A DNA stretch of 64,000 bases from Streptomyces sp. ICC1 (GCF_003287935.1 NZ_CP030287.1:4492267-4556266); one strand, 5' to 3'. Positions 15,085-23,974 are shown, counted from the first letter of the stretch. The notes: generated by a model from the sequence alone, not told the origin. A program made the numbers and translations.

Positions 15085-16005
15085 TCATGCCCCGCCGGTC
15101 CCCGCGGCGGCACCCCCTTCCCGCGCCGCGGCCGAGAAGGCACGCCGGCAGTGCAGGAGCAGTTCCCTCGCGGCGGGGCCGCGCGCATCGCGCCAGACCA
15201 GGGAGAGCAGGGCCGGGATCTCCACGTCCTCGATGGTCCGGGCGACGAGCCGGTCGCGGTAGGACTCGGCCATCGAGGCGCTGAGCACGGCGACCCCCAG
15301 TCCGCGCGCGGCGAGGTCGGCCATGGCGTCGGCGGCCCCGGCTTCCAGGGTGATCGCGGGGTGCAGGCCCCGGGCGGCGCAGGCCAGGTCGAAGACGGTA
15401 CGCAGCCCCGTGCCCCGGGGCATGCAGATGACGGGGTGGCCACCCAGGCCGCGCAGGGTGACCCGGTCCGCCCCGGCCAGGGCGTGCCCGGGCGGTACCG
15501 CCGCGACGAGGCGCTCGCTGATGATGGTCAGCGCCTCGAGTCCGTCGGGAGTGGTGGCGGCGGTGCCGACGAGGGCCAGGTCGACCGTGCCGGTGCGAAC
15601 CGCCTGGACCAGCCGGTCGGAGTTGTCCTCCAGGAGGGCGATCTCCACGCCGGGATGGGCCCGGTGGAAGGCGGCGAGGGCGTCGAAGAGCGGGGTGACG
15701 GTGCAGCCGACGACCATGCCGACCGTGAGGCGGCCCCTGATCAGGTCGGTCACCTCGCCCACCGCCTCGGCGACGGCCCGGGCTGCGGCGAGGGCGGTGC
15801 GGGCGTGGCCGAGGGCGGCCTTCCCGGCGACGGTGAGGGTGGCGGTGCGGCCGGACCGGTCGAAGAGCTCGGCGCCCAGCTCCCGTTCGAGCTGCCGGAT
15901 CTGGGCGCTGACCCCGGACTGGCTGATGTGGACGCGCTCGGCCGCGCGCGTGAAGTTGCGCTCCTCGGCGACGGCGACGAAGTATTCGAGCTGCCTCAGT
16001 TCCAT
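15085..16005 (-). CDS. LysR-family transcriptional regulator
   Basis: 306 residues. An N-terminal winged helix-turn-helix (MELRQLEYFVAVAEERNFTR, then AAERVHISQSGVSAQIRQLE) is followed by a periplasmic-binding-like effector domain. Divergent from the NTF2-like gene at 16175, across a region with a good inverted-repeat operator (16037-16057). By LysR convention it probably controls that gene and its own operon, which includes the downstream aminotransferase. The effector is not predictable. Confidence 0.9.
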   Translation of the reverse strand: MELRQLEYFVAVAEERNFTRAAERVHISQSGVSAQIRQLERELGAELFDRSGRTATLTVAGKAALGHARTALAAARAVAEAVGEVTDLIRGRLTVGMVVGCTVTPLFDALAAFHRAHPGVEIALLEDNSDRLVQAVRTGTVDLALVGTAATTPDGLEALTIISERLVAAVPPGHALAGADRVTLRGLGGHPVICMPRGTGLRTVFDLACAARGLHPAITLEAGAADAMADLAARGLGVAVLSASMAESYRDRLVARTIEDVEIPALLSLVWRDARGPAARELLLHCRRAFSAAAREGGAAAGTGGA

Positions 16006-16036
16006 GAACAGGGATTCTAGTTCCCAGCAGAACCAG

Positions 16037-16057
16037 CTGTTGGACTTCTACCAACAG
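16037..16057. promoter_or_regulatory. Putative LysR operator
   Basis: Perfect inverted repeat CTGTTGG-(7 nt)-CCAACAG in the divergent LysR/NTF2-like intergenic region, 32 nt upstream of the LysR start. The geometry contains the T-N11-A LysR-box pattern. Confidence 0.6.
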
Positions 16058-16174
16058 GCCCGCGAGGCTGGAAGCACACCGGTAAGCGCTCCGGAAGCGC
16101 TCCGGGAAGCACACCGGGAATCGCTCCGAGAAGCGCTCCTGAGCCCGTGAAGACCCCGCGACCAGGAGGAAGCG

Positions 16175-16549
16175 ATGACCGACTACGCGTCGTACGAGAA
16201 GGCCCTTCGCCCCGAGGACATCACCCGGCTGTTCGTCGAGCGGTCCAACGCCGGCGACGCGGCCGGGGTCGCCGCCCTCTACGAGGAGGACGCGGTGATG
16301 GCCTTCCCGCCCGGCGAGCTGACGGTGGGGCGGGAGGCCATCCGGGCCCTGTGGGAGAAGGTGCTGGAGCAGCGGCCCGTGTTCGAGCCCGAGCCGCCGC
16401 TGCCGACACTGGTCAGCGACGGGATCGCGCTGACCTCCACGCCGCCGAGCGACGGCACGGGCGCCCGCGCCCAGGTGGCCCGCCGCCAGAGCGACGGCAG
16501 CTGGCTGCGCCTGCTGGACCAGCCGGAATTCGCCGTGCCACAGCACTAG
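16175..16549 (+). CDS. NTF2-like/SnoaL-type small protein
   Basis: 124 residues with the cone-shaped NTF2 fold pattern: an N-terminal helix pair (PEDITRLFVERSNAGDAAGV), AALYEEDAVMAFPPGE, a GREAI helix and a beta-rich end. Members include ketosteroid isomerases, polyketide cyclases and many proteins of unknown role. The ATG at 16175 follows AGGAGGAAGC. A probable target of the divergent LysR regulator. The leader at 16079-16146 has degenerate AAGCGCTCCGG repeats. Confidence 0.8.
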   Translation: MTDYASYEKALRPEDITRLFVERSNAGDAAGVAALYEEDAVMAFPPGELTVGREAIRALWEKVLEQRPVFEPEPPLPTLVSDGIALTSTPPSDGTGARAQVARRQSDGSWLRLLDQPEFAVPQH

Positions 16550-16643
16550 GCAGCCGCGGGCTCACTTATCTTCACGATGATCTTTTGAGCAGCCACGTCA
16601 GGCATGTACCGGCCGACCTGGCTCAGTCATCGGTATCCATGGG

Positions 16644-17504
16644 GTGTTCAGAATTACAGGCACATTCGTCACGTCCTATCGCGCCGAGCGGGCGGAGGTG
16701 ACAAAGGACCGGGCCGCATGGGTCGTCATCGGAGCCGACGACTACGCCCTGCACCGCGAGGGATCGCTCTTCCTCGTCGGACTGCGGAACGCGGGCCGGG
16801 CGTACAACACCGAGCGCACGTACGCCGGCCGCACGGCCCTGTACCTCTCGTACTGCGCCCACCAGCGACTCGACTGGGCGGAGGTGACCGTCTGGCAGCT
16901 GTCGCGGTTCCTGCACTGGCTGGTCGAGGAACCGCTGGCGTCGCGGAGCCGGCGAGGTGGCGGGCCGGAACGGTTCCGCGGGGACAACACCGCGAACGCG
17001 ATCGTCGGCACGGTCTGCGAGTTCCTGGCCTTCGGCGTCCGGATGGGCTGGGTGGCCAAGGAGCTGCTGGGCCAGCTGACGGAGCCCAAGTACCTGCGCC
17101 ACCTGCCTACGGGCTACGACCCGGGCGAGGACGATCAGCACCGGACGGTCCGGTCCCGGCTGATCAAGCTGGCCTCGCTGGACTCGGGGATCGAGTGGCT
17201 GACCATCGAGCAGATCGCGCGCCTGGTGGAGGTCGCCCGGCACGCGCGGGACCGCTTCCTGGTGCTGCTGCTGTGGGGCACGGGAATGCGGATCGGCGAG
17301 GCACTGGGGCTTCGCCGCGAGGACATGCACCTGCTCCCCGACTCCCAGGCGTTCGGCTGCCAGGTGAAGGGCCCGCACCTGCACGTGCGGCGCCGGCTGA
17401 ACAGCAACGGCGCCTGGGCGAAGTAGCGGCGGCCGCGGGTCATCCCGGTGACCACCGAGCTGGTCGCCTGCTACGCCGCCCGGCGTCTGGAGATCGCCCG
17501 ATGA
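16644..17504 (+). pseudogene. Tn554-type tyrosine recombinase TnpA, truncated and interrupted
   Basis: Residues 1-260 look like the N-terminal SAM-like core-binding domain and the first part of a tyrosine recombinase catalytic domain, including the first catalytic arginine in LWGTGMRIGEALGLRRED. The frame then meets a TAG at 17424-17426. It continues for 25 codons (RRPRVIPVTTELVACYAARR) to a TGA that overlaps the next gene's ATG. Even with the TAG read through, the second half holding the HxxR and tyrosine motifs is absent, so both a deletion and a nonsense change are inferred. It cannot act alone as a recombinase. Preserved ATGA overlap with the next gene shows the ancestral operon structure. 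Confidence 0.75.
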
Positions 17505-20035
17505 GCCTGCACACCCTGGCCGCCCCTGCGGCCGATCCGACCGTGGTGCCGTTGCCCTTCGACCGCCCGCGGTGGCTGGCGTGGCTGGACGAGCACACCG
17601 ACCCGTTGTGGCGACCCGACGAATGGGCCGGTGAGCACTGGCTGTTCACCGGCGACCCGGACGAGTCGACGACGGCGATCTGGCGCTGCAACAGCGCCGG
17701 CTGCCACGTCGCGGTCCGCGCGAGCCGGCACCTGTGCCGGTCCTGCTACGAGCAGTTCGTGGAGAGCGGGCTGAGCCGGGAGGAGTTCGCGACGGTGGGC
17801 CGCCGGGCCACGGTCCGGGCCCTGCCGGGATCGCGCCCGCACTGCTCTGCGGAACCCGGGGGGATCCGCTGCGCGCTGGAAGCGGCCACCCGGGGCAGCT
17901 GCACTCCGCATTACGTGAAGTGGCGCTACGAGCACAAGAGCGGGCAGACACAGCTGGAGCTCGCCGACTGGCTCGCGACCGTGGCCGGGCCCCTTCCTCC
18001 CGGTCGTCCGTGCCTGGTGGGGGCCTGTGACGGCACCGCTCACGGCCGCCGGACGGCGCTGTGCACTTACCACCGCGAGCGCTGGCGCCGGCACCGCAAG
18101 GAGCTCGGCACGACGGACGCGTCCGGCGAGGATCTGGCCGGCTGGGCGTCGGTGCAGAGTCCGTGGCTCAGTGGCTTCCAGTTCACCCTGCTGCCGCTGA
18201 ACCCGCTGCTGAGGCGCGAGGTCCTCTACGCCCTGGTCCAGCGCGATGCCCAGCGGCCGACACTGAGCCCGGTCGCGGTGCGGCTCCTGGTCCGCGGCCT
18301 GGAGGGCGTCGACAGCATCGCCGCCCTGCCGCCCCAGCAGCTCGCCGACCTCGGGTACATCGACCGCAACTGCGAGGCCCACTGGAACGACGTCCTGCGC
18401 CTGGTACGTGCGGCCTTCGACCGCTTCCGGGGGATCGACCCGCTCGACAAACCCGTGTGGGAGCTCGCCGACCTGGGTCTGCGCTCGCGCACCCGGTCCG
18501 GGGTTCGCACGGTCCCCCGGCAGTTGGACACCTCGGTGATCCGGCAGGACTGGCTGCGCCGCCTGCTGGCGGACTGGGTGAAGGAGACCACCCCCGAGAA
18601 CACCGACTTCCGGCGGTTCTTCAAGGGCTGCTCCGCCGCCTCCCGCGCCCTGGAGCTGCGACCGGGCGGCGGCCACGACCCGTCCGCGCTGAAGGTCACC
18701 GACATGGACGCCGTCGTCGAACAGATCCGTACCCGCCAGCGGGAGGACGGCACCGGACCGCTGTCCGCGGGCGCCCGCAACGAGCTGCTCACGAGCTTCT
18801 GCCAGCTGCTCGACTTCGGCCGCCGCCTGCAGATCGTCGACGACCTCGCCACCGGGTTCGCCCGCCAGCGCCACCACCAGATCCCCTACGAGGACGCCAG
18901 CGAGGACATGGCCGGCAAGGCCATCCCCGAACTCGTCATCGCCCAACTGGACGCGGCCACCGACCGCATCGGCGTCGACTTCCCCTACGGGGACTTCCCG
19001 CCGAAGGTGGTGCAGGCCATGCTTCGCACCGTCTACGTCCTGCTGCGCGACACGGGACGGCGCCCCTGGGAGGTGCGCTGGCTGCGCATCGACTGCCTGG
19101 ACACCGACGGCGGCGAGTACGTCCTGATCTGGGACAACCACAAGTCGCGGCGCAACCGGCGCCGGCTGGAGATCAGCCGGGAGACCGCGTTCGCAATCCT
19201 GGCGTGGCTGAAGATCCGGGCCACGCTGAAGATCCCGGCCCGCTCGAGGACCTTCCTGTTCCCCGCCGCCCGGCACGCCTACGACGCCTGCATCGACGCC
19301 AACACCGTGGCCAAGATGCTCCGGCAGTGGGTCGACCAGCTGCCCGAGCTGGTCACCGACACCGCCGACGAGGACGGCCTGCCGCTGCCGTTCGACCGCA
19401 GCCGGATCTTCGCGTACGCCTTCCGGCACACCTACGCCCAGCGGCACGCGGACGCCGGCACCGACCTGCACACCCTGCGCGACCTCATGGACCACCGGTC
19501 GGCAGACACCACTCTTGGATACTCCACGGTCTCCCTGAAGCGGCGCCGCGAGGCCCTGGAGACGATGCGGCTGCACGTCGTCGACCGGTCCGGGCACCCG
19601 ATGCCGACCTCGTCGGCCACCGTGTACGACGCCCGGTCGGTGGGGACGCCGTTCGGCAACTGCACCGAGCCGTCCAACGTCAAAGCGGGCGGCGGGAAAT
19701 GCCCGATCCGCTTCCAGTGCTCGGGGTGCGGCTTCTACCGCCCGGACCCCTCGTTCCTCCCGGCCGTCGAGGACCACATCCGCGGCCTGAAGGCCGACCG
19801 GGAGAGCGCCGTGGCCATGGGCGCGGCCGCGTTCGTCATCCGCAACCTCACTGACCAGATCGAATCCTTCCAGGCGGTGGTCACCGGCATCCGCACCGCG
19901 CTCGCCGAGATGCCCGAAGCCGAGCGGCACCACATCGAGGAGGCGGCCGCCGTGCTGCGCAAGGTCCGCGCCGCGGAGCCACCGAACCTTCTGCCGATCG
20001 TCGGCCTTCCCAACAGGAGCACGTGCCATGGATGA
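17501..20035 (+). CDS. Tn554-type tyrosine recombinase TnpB (site-specific integrase)
   Basis: 844 residues. The N-terminal part has Cys pairs (CNSAGCHV with CRSCYEQF) resembling a zinc-binding region. The C-terminal 300 residues are a phage-integrase domain: arginine in RDTGRRPWEVRWLRID, lysine in KSRRNRR, HxxR-type AYAFRHTYAQRHADAG, LMDHRS, and the nucleophile tyrosine in TTLGYSTV. After the catalytic part comes another Cys motif (KCPIRFQCSGCGFYRPD), also typical of this group. The catalytic set looks complete. It overlaps tnpA by ATGA and the third gene by 8 nt, the layout of Tn554-like three-gene modules. Confidence 0.88.
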   Translation: MSLHTLAAPAADPTVVPLPFDRPRWLAWLDEHTDPLWRPDEWAGEHWLFTGDPDESTTAIWRCNSAGCHVAVRASRHLCRSCYEQFVESGLSREEFATVGRRATVRALPGSRPHCSAEPGGIRCALEAATRGSCTPHYVKWRYEHKSGQTQLELADWLATVAGPLPPGRPCLVGACDGTAHGRRTALCTYHRERWRRHRKELGTTDASGEDLAGWASVQSPWLSGFQFTLLPLNPLLRREVLYALVQRDAQRPTLSPVAVRLLVRGLEGVDSIAALPPQQLADLGYIDRNCEAHWNDVLRLVRAAFDRFRGIDPLDKPVWELADLGLRSRTRSGVRTVPRQLDTSVIRQDWLRRLLADWVKETTPENTDFRRFFKGCSAASRALELRPGGGHDPSALKVTDMDAVVEQIRTRQREDGTGPLSAGARNELLTSFCQLLDFGRRLQIVDDLATGFARQRHHQIPYEDASEDMAGKAIPELVIAQLDAATDRIGVDFPYGDFPPKVVQAMLRTVYVLLRDTGRRPWEVRWLRIDCLDTDGGEYVLIWDNHKSRRNRRRLEISRETAFAILAWLKIRATLKIPARSRTFLFPAARHAYDACIDANTVAKMLRQWVDQLPELVTDTADEDGLPLPFDRSRIFAYAFRHTYAQRHADAGTDLHTLRDLMDHRSADTTLGYSTVSLKRRREALETMRLHVVDRSGHPMPTSSATVYDARSVGTPFGNCTEPSNVKAGGGKCPIRFQCSGCGFYRPDPSFLPAVEDHIRGLKADRESAVAMGAAAFVIRNLTDQIESFQAVVTGIRTALAEMPEAERHHIEEAAAVLRKVRAAEPPNLLPIVGLPNRSTCHG

Positions 20036-20594
20036 GGCCCGAACCCCCGCGCAGGTCCTGCGCGAGGCCCGGCAGAAAGACTCCCCCGACAAGCGCGCCC
20101 GGGTCCTGACCGTGGTCGAGGAGATGCTCGCCGAGAAGGAGCCGGTCACTTTCACCGCGGTGGCCCGGCGGGCGAAGGTTTCGCACTGGCTGGTCTACGC
20201 GCAGGGCGTGCGCGAGGTCATCGAGCAGGCCCGGCGCCGCCAGGCTCGCCAGCCGTGCGAGGACGGCGTCCGAAAGGCCCCGGCCGGCTGGCAGGTCGAA
20301 GTGCAGATCACCCGGGAGGACAACCGGCGGCTGCGGGAAGAAGCCGACCGCCTCAAGGCCGCCGTGCGCCGCTCCCTGGGCCAGCAGATAGACCATGTCG
20401 GCGCCGCCGATCTCGGCGCCCGCGTCGACGAGCTCACCGCCGCCAACCAGCGTCTCGAGGACGAACTTGCCCAGGAGAAGGCCCGTGCCGAGGAACTGCA
20501 GGGCCGACTCACCGAGACGGAGGACGACCTCGCCGGGGCGCGGACCAGTCTGCGCCGCATGATCCGGTCGGGGAACCAGGAGTCCGCCGTGTGA
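20028..20594 (+). CDS. DUF6262/TnpC-like accessory protein of the recombinase module
   Basis: 188 residues. The N-terminal third (about 1-70) resembles a small DNA-binding helix-turn-helix (VTFTAVARRAKVSHWLVYA). The remainder is coiled coil: REDNRRLREEADRLKAAV and LTAANQRLEDELAQEKARAE. This matches the third gene of Tn554-type modules, which assists the two recombinases. It starts inside the 3' end of the tnpB gene, so it is co-translated with it. Confidence 0.8.
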   Translation: MDEARTPAQVLREARQKDSPDKRARVLTVVEEMLAEKEPVTFTAVARRAKVSHWLVYAQGVREVIEQARRRQARQPCEDGVRKAPAGWQVEVQITREDNRRLREEADRLKAAVRRSLGQQIDHVGAADLGARVDELTAANQRLEDELAQEKARAEELQGRLTETEDDLAGARTSLRRMIRSGNQESAV

Positions 20595-20597
20595 TCC

Positions 20598-20900
20598 ATG
20601 CCAGCACCTCGACGGCCGCCAGCGTGGGGCGGGCGGCCGTCAGGGTCCAGTTCTCAGGCCACGGTCGATGCCCTGCCCGCGGAAGTGACCTCGGGAGACG
20701 CGACCGGGGGAGCTCCAACTGGTGCGCCCGACCTCGGTGGTCTGGGAGGTGACTTGACGCCAGGAGAACTCTCCAAGATCGGAGATGTGCCCAAGGCTGT
20801 CGCCGACAAGACGGGCGTGCGGGAGGATGTTGCTGTCCTAGCGATGGAGTTGCTGATGCCGGTGGTCCTCTCGACCACCGCCAGGCGCCGTAGGGGCTAA
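20598..20900 (+). CDS. Hypothetical small protein after the recombinase module
   Basis: 100 codons with a Gly/Pro/Ala-rich first half and a more ordered second half (DLTPGELSKIGDVPKAVADK then an Ala/Leu helix). It starts 3 nt after tnpC, with no clear ribosome binding site, and I recognise no domain. It could be an element-borne gene, a decayed gene or chance coding. The following 180 nt to 21083 show nothing else. Confidence 0.3.
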   Translation: MPAPRRPPAWGGRPSGSSSQATVDALPAEVTSGDATGGAPTGAPDLGGLGGDLTPGELSKIGDVPKAVADKTGVREDVAVLAMELLMPVVLSTTARRRRG

Positions 20901-21083
20901 GTCCCTTTCCGGCCGCCGAGCTGGGCGTAACGTCTTGGGCGGCAGCGCGTTGATCACACGCGATCCCCCCTTTTTGCGCACGTCAGCCGACCTTCCTGGA
21001 GTCCCGCCGGCATCGGCCCGTGCGCGCAGGCCGGGACAGATCGACTCGGGGCCATCCCCTCATCACCGAAAGGGAGTCCGACC

Positions 21084-21341
21084 GTGGAGACCTTCATCCG
21101 CCCGCTGACCATCACCGCTCTCGCCGCGGCATGCGTACTGTCCCTGTCCGGCGCGGTCCAGGCTGCCACGCCCGCGCAGGCCGCCGCTCCCGTCCAGCAG
21201 TCCGTCTCGCCCGGGGACGACGATGACCACAACCAGGCGTTCGACAAGACCTCGATGATGTTCGAGGAATCCGGCAAGAAGGGCGCCTACTCCCACAGCA
21301 AGGAAGCCCAGCCGGAAGAACTCCTCCAGCTCCTGGGCTGA
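21084..21341 (+). CDS. Small secreted protein
   Basis: 85 residues from a GTG with GGGAG upstream. A clear signal peptide (Arg, hydrophobic Leu/Ala core, AVQAATPAQA cleavage region around residues 28-34) is followed by a short acidic, Lys/Ser-rich mature part with DDDDHNQAFD and ending in ELLQLLG. No cysteines and no domain I know. Function unknown; it is in the accessory island near the terpenoid genes. Confidence 0.6.
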   Translation: METFIRPLTITALAAACVLSLSGAVQAATPAQAAAPVQQSVSPGDDDDHNQAFDKTSMMFEESGKKGAYSHSKEAQPEELLQLLG

Positions 21342-21344
21342 CGG

Positions 21345-21942
21345 CTCCCCGGCGAAGCGTCCGCACCGGGCTGTCACAGCCGTCCCGGTGGTGATCGAAC
21401 AGTTCCGGGTTGGGGTAGCGCCGAGGTAAGCCCAAGAGCCGCCAGCACTTGATCTTTGCTGGTGTAGTGCTCGATCCGCTCAACGCAGGCTGGCAGCCGG
21501 AAGTGCGCTGACGCGGGTCTCGTACTCGCGCGGGCCTTGCTCTGTGCCGGGATCGCCGGGGTGCCATGAGTGCCGTCGAGGGGCTGGCAGCGGGCGAGGA
21601 GTCGGCGGCGGACTGCGGGTACGGCGGTGACGCGCAGCGTGTAACCCTGGCCGCGTCGTACGGTCACGCCCTGGTGGAGCGCAGCCCGCTCGTGTCCGCG
21701 CGTGCTTCTTCCAGGCGGCGTCGGATGCCACCGGGTGTGGTCGCCGGGGCGTATCGGCTCCAGGGTGATCCGGCATCGATGGCGGTGCGGGACGCGCCGC
21801 AGACTGGCCGTGCTCACGTTCGAAGAAGTCCCCCTGCGTGATGCGGCGTTCTCTCACCGCTCTCACCGCTTTGGGCTTGGGGTTTTCCGCCGTGCTTGGC
21901 GTGGTCGACATACTGGTGGTCCGCGATGGGTAGCTCGGCAGT
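21345..21942. other. 600-bp stretch without a supportable gene
   Basis: No frame here has convincing start signals or domains. The one suggestive piece is on the minus strand at about 21424-21490: VERIEHYTSKDQVLAALGL resembles the C-terminal end of SnoaL/NTF2-like proteins. This may be a gene remnant. Otherwise I see nothing. Confidence 0.4.
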
Positions 21943-23361
21943 ATGCGTGACCTAGTAAGGAAAAGGTCGGCAGCGGAGGGTGAGACACCCCTGGCCGATG
22001 ACTCGGAGCGCCGCCTGAGTGCCTCTGGCCGCGACGAGATCCGCGCGTACGTGGACGCGCTGAGGAACTGGCAGGTCGGTGACCGTGAATGGCACCTGCA
22101 CTCCAGCCACCACGCAAACGGCGAAGAGCTAAGGCACCTGTTGCGCGGCCCCTCGGGACTGGGGATTTCCTCCGCGCGACCCGCCACGCTCAAGCCGGGT
22201 ACGACGAACCATCCGTATGGCTCGCAGAACGCGGTGGGCACCTCGCGGAACCCTTGGGAGCTTCCGAGTTTCTACATGCCGTACCGGGCCCGCACGAACC
22301 CCCACGCCCAGGCTGCGCTGTCGTTCGGCAAGCGATGGGCGCGCCGTATGGGGATGCTGCATCAGGACCGGCACACCCCGGCAGTCGACCCCTGGGACGC
22401 CGCCACCTTCGACACCGACGCAGCAGCCGACTTCGTGTCCTTCGCCGGGCACGCGCACCCCGACGCATCCCAGCAGCGCCTCGAACTTCTGACGACCTGG
22501 TACACATGGATTGACCACGTCGACGACCACTTCTTGACGACCTTCAAAAAGACCCGGGACGTCAAGGGTGCCCGCCGGTTCGTCCAACGGCTCGCGTGCT
22601 GCCTGCTGGCCGACGGGCGTGGGACCACGCCGCGAAATCCTGCGGAGAAGGGGCTGTGCGAGCTGTGGCAGCGCACCGCTTCGGCGCTACCGCTCCATTG
22701 GCGCGCATGGTTCGCCGGCCGTGTCCTGGCGATCGGCCACAGCTGGGTGTGGGAGGTCTCCAACCTCGCCGCCGGCCACACCCCGGACCCGGTCGACTAC
22801 ATCGAGATGCGCCGCCTGAGCAGCGGTACCGACCTCGCCCTTGCCCTCGCCCAATCTGCTCACGCACACCATCTGCCGCGTGCCTTCTTCGAGTCACGGC
22901 CCCTGCGCGCCCTCGCCGACGCCTTCGCCGACGCCGGATCCCTGCGCAACGACATTTTCCGCGCCTTTGAGAAACTGCACACCGCGGACACCCAGAACAA
23001 CGGCGTCCACGTCTTCGCCCAGTTCCTCGACTGCGACCTGTCGCAGGCCATCACGTTCGTCAACCGCCTGGTCACCAACCGGATTCAGGAGTTCGAGCGG
23101 ATCGCGGACGAGGAACTGCCCGCACGCCTGGAGCAGGTTGCCCTGAGCTCTGCGGCCCGGTCGGCCGCCGATGCCTACGTCGAGGAACTCCGGCTGTTCA
23201 TGGCCGGGGATCTGCAGTGGGAGCGGCAGACCCGCCACTACGATGTCGAGGCACCACGCTCCCCGGCCCCGCGATACGAGCCCCGTCCCACCGGGCTGGG
23301 CACCTCCGCAGCATTCCCCTGGCGCCTCACAGGCAACCAGGGCCACCGATCAGTCCTGTAA
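21943..23361 (+). CDS. Class I terpene synthase, geosmin-synthase-related, with a vestigial first domain
   Basis: 472 residues. From about residue 106 it is a complete class I terpene cyclase domain: ELPSFYMPYRARTNPHAQ, aspartate-rich motif DDHF at 194-197, EVSNLAAGHTPDPVDYIEMR at about 271-289, NSE-type motif NDIFRAFE at 336-343, and TRHY near the end. Residues about 31-60 (DEIRAYVDAL, RNWQVGDREWHLHSSHH) look like the C-terminal tail of another cyclase domain, as in bifunctional germacradienol/geosmin synthases. The protein therefore looks like domain II plus the end of a deleted domain I. The NSE serine is replaced by Arg340, which may affect Mg2+ binding. Substrate is presumably a prenyl diphosphate; the product is unknown. 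No strong ribosome binding site precedes ATG 21943. Confidence 0.82.
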   Translation: MRDLVRKRSAAEGETPLADDSERRLSASGRDEIRAYVDALRNWQVGDREWHLHSSHHANGEELRHLLRGPSGLGISSARPATLKPGTTNHPYGSQNAVGTSRNPWELPSFYMPYRARTNPHAQAALSFGKRWARRMGMLHQDRHTPAVDPWDAATFDTDAAADFVSFAGHAHPDASQQRLELLTTWYTWIDHVDDHFLTTFKKTRDVKGARRFVQRLACCLLADGRGTTPRNPAEKGLCELWQRTASALPLHWRAWFAGRVLAIGHSWVWEVSNLAAGHTPDPVDYIEMRRLSSGTDLALALAQSAHAHHLPRAFFESRPLRALADAFADAGSLRNDIFRAFEKLHTADTQNNGVHVFAQFLDCDLSQAITFVNRLVTNRIQEFERIADEELPARLEQVALSSAARSAADAYVEELRLFMAGDLQWERQTRHYDVEAPRSPAPRYEPRPTGLGTSAAFPWRLTGNQGHRSVL

Positions 23362-23386
23362 CATCCTGGCGCCCGGCTGCAGGAAG

Positions 23387-23493
23387 AACGTGGTCCTCTG
23401 GACGACCCTGTACATCGACGCCGCCGTCGCCCAGCTCCGTGCCGAGGGCCACGAGATCCCGGGCGAGGACGTGGCCCGGCTGTCCGGTCTAAC
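23387..23493 (+). pseudogene. Tn3-family transposase C-terminal remnant
   Basis: One frame reads NVVLWTTLYIDAAVAQLRAE then GHEIPGEDVARLSGL, matching the highly conserved C-terminal region of Tn3-type transposases as I know it. It begins just after the terpene synthase stop codon, and flanking homology is lost on both sides. Only about 35 codons survive, so it is non-functional, but it marks past transposon activity. Confidence 0.7.
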
Positions 23494-23635
23494 GCGCGGA
23501 CCCGGCGCTGGTCACCGGTCGCCGGGGCGGTGTCCCCCAGCGGCGTCGGCGCCCTTGCTGGAGCCCGCGCGTCAGACCGGCGGCAACAGCGGCGAACTCC
23601 GCCGCTCCTCTCAACGAGCGGGCAAAGGCCATGCG

Positions 23636-23974
23636 TCACGTCGCGTCGGGAGGGTACGGAGCATCGCGCACGCCCACGCAGTAGTCACGTCCGTAGCCGT
23701 CCCCGGCCATCGACTTCTCACAGAACCCCAGCCGGGTGGGCACCCCCAGCTCGGACCCGCAGTGGTACAGCGCGCCGGTCTCGGCATCACCGGTCAGCAA
23801 CCCCGAACCGTCGGTAGCTCGGAAGTAGGCGTGGTTGCCGATGAACGGACCGCACCGCAGCGGCCGGGGCCCGTCGCCCTGCAGCGCCTGGGCCGGGCCA
23901 GCGGCCCCGCCCAGCAGAGCCCCGGCTGACAGAGCCAGGGCAGCGACCGCAGAACCGAGACGTGCGTACTTCAT
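23636..23974 (-). CDS. Secreted cysteine-containing small protein
   Basis: 112 residues with GGGAGG before the ATG at 23974. A signal peptide (MKYARLG, then a long Ala/Leu/Gly core, AQA near residue 30) is followed by a mature part of about 82 residues with four cysteines (LRCGPF, YHCGSE, GFCEKS, DYCVGV), which suggests two disulfides. No known domain. It may be a small extracellular binding or inhibitor protein, but there is no direct evidence. It is on the opposite strand to the terpenoid genes. Confidence 0.72.
   Translation of the reverse strand: MKYARLGSAVAALALSAGALLGGAAGPAQALQGDGPRPLRCGPFIGNHAYFRATDGSGLLTGDAETGALYHCGSELGVPTRLGFCEKSMAGDGYGRDYCVGVRDAPYPPDAT

Noticed and set aside
14149..15262. 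Several plus-strand frames opposite the aminotransferase gene
   Set aside because: All lack start signals and family sequence; PLP motifs prove the minus strand is coding.
21480..22241. Minus-strand frame overlapping the terpene synthase start
   Set aside because: No domain, no ribosome binding site, and opposite a clear cyclase coding sequence.
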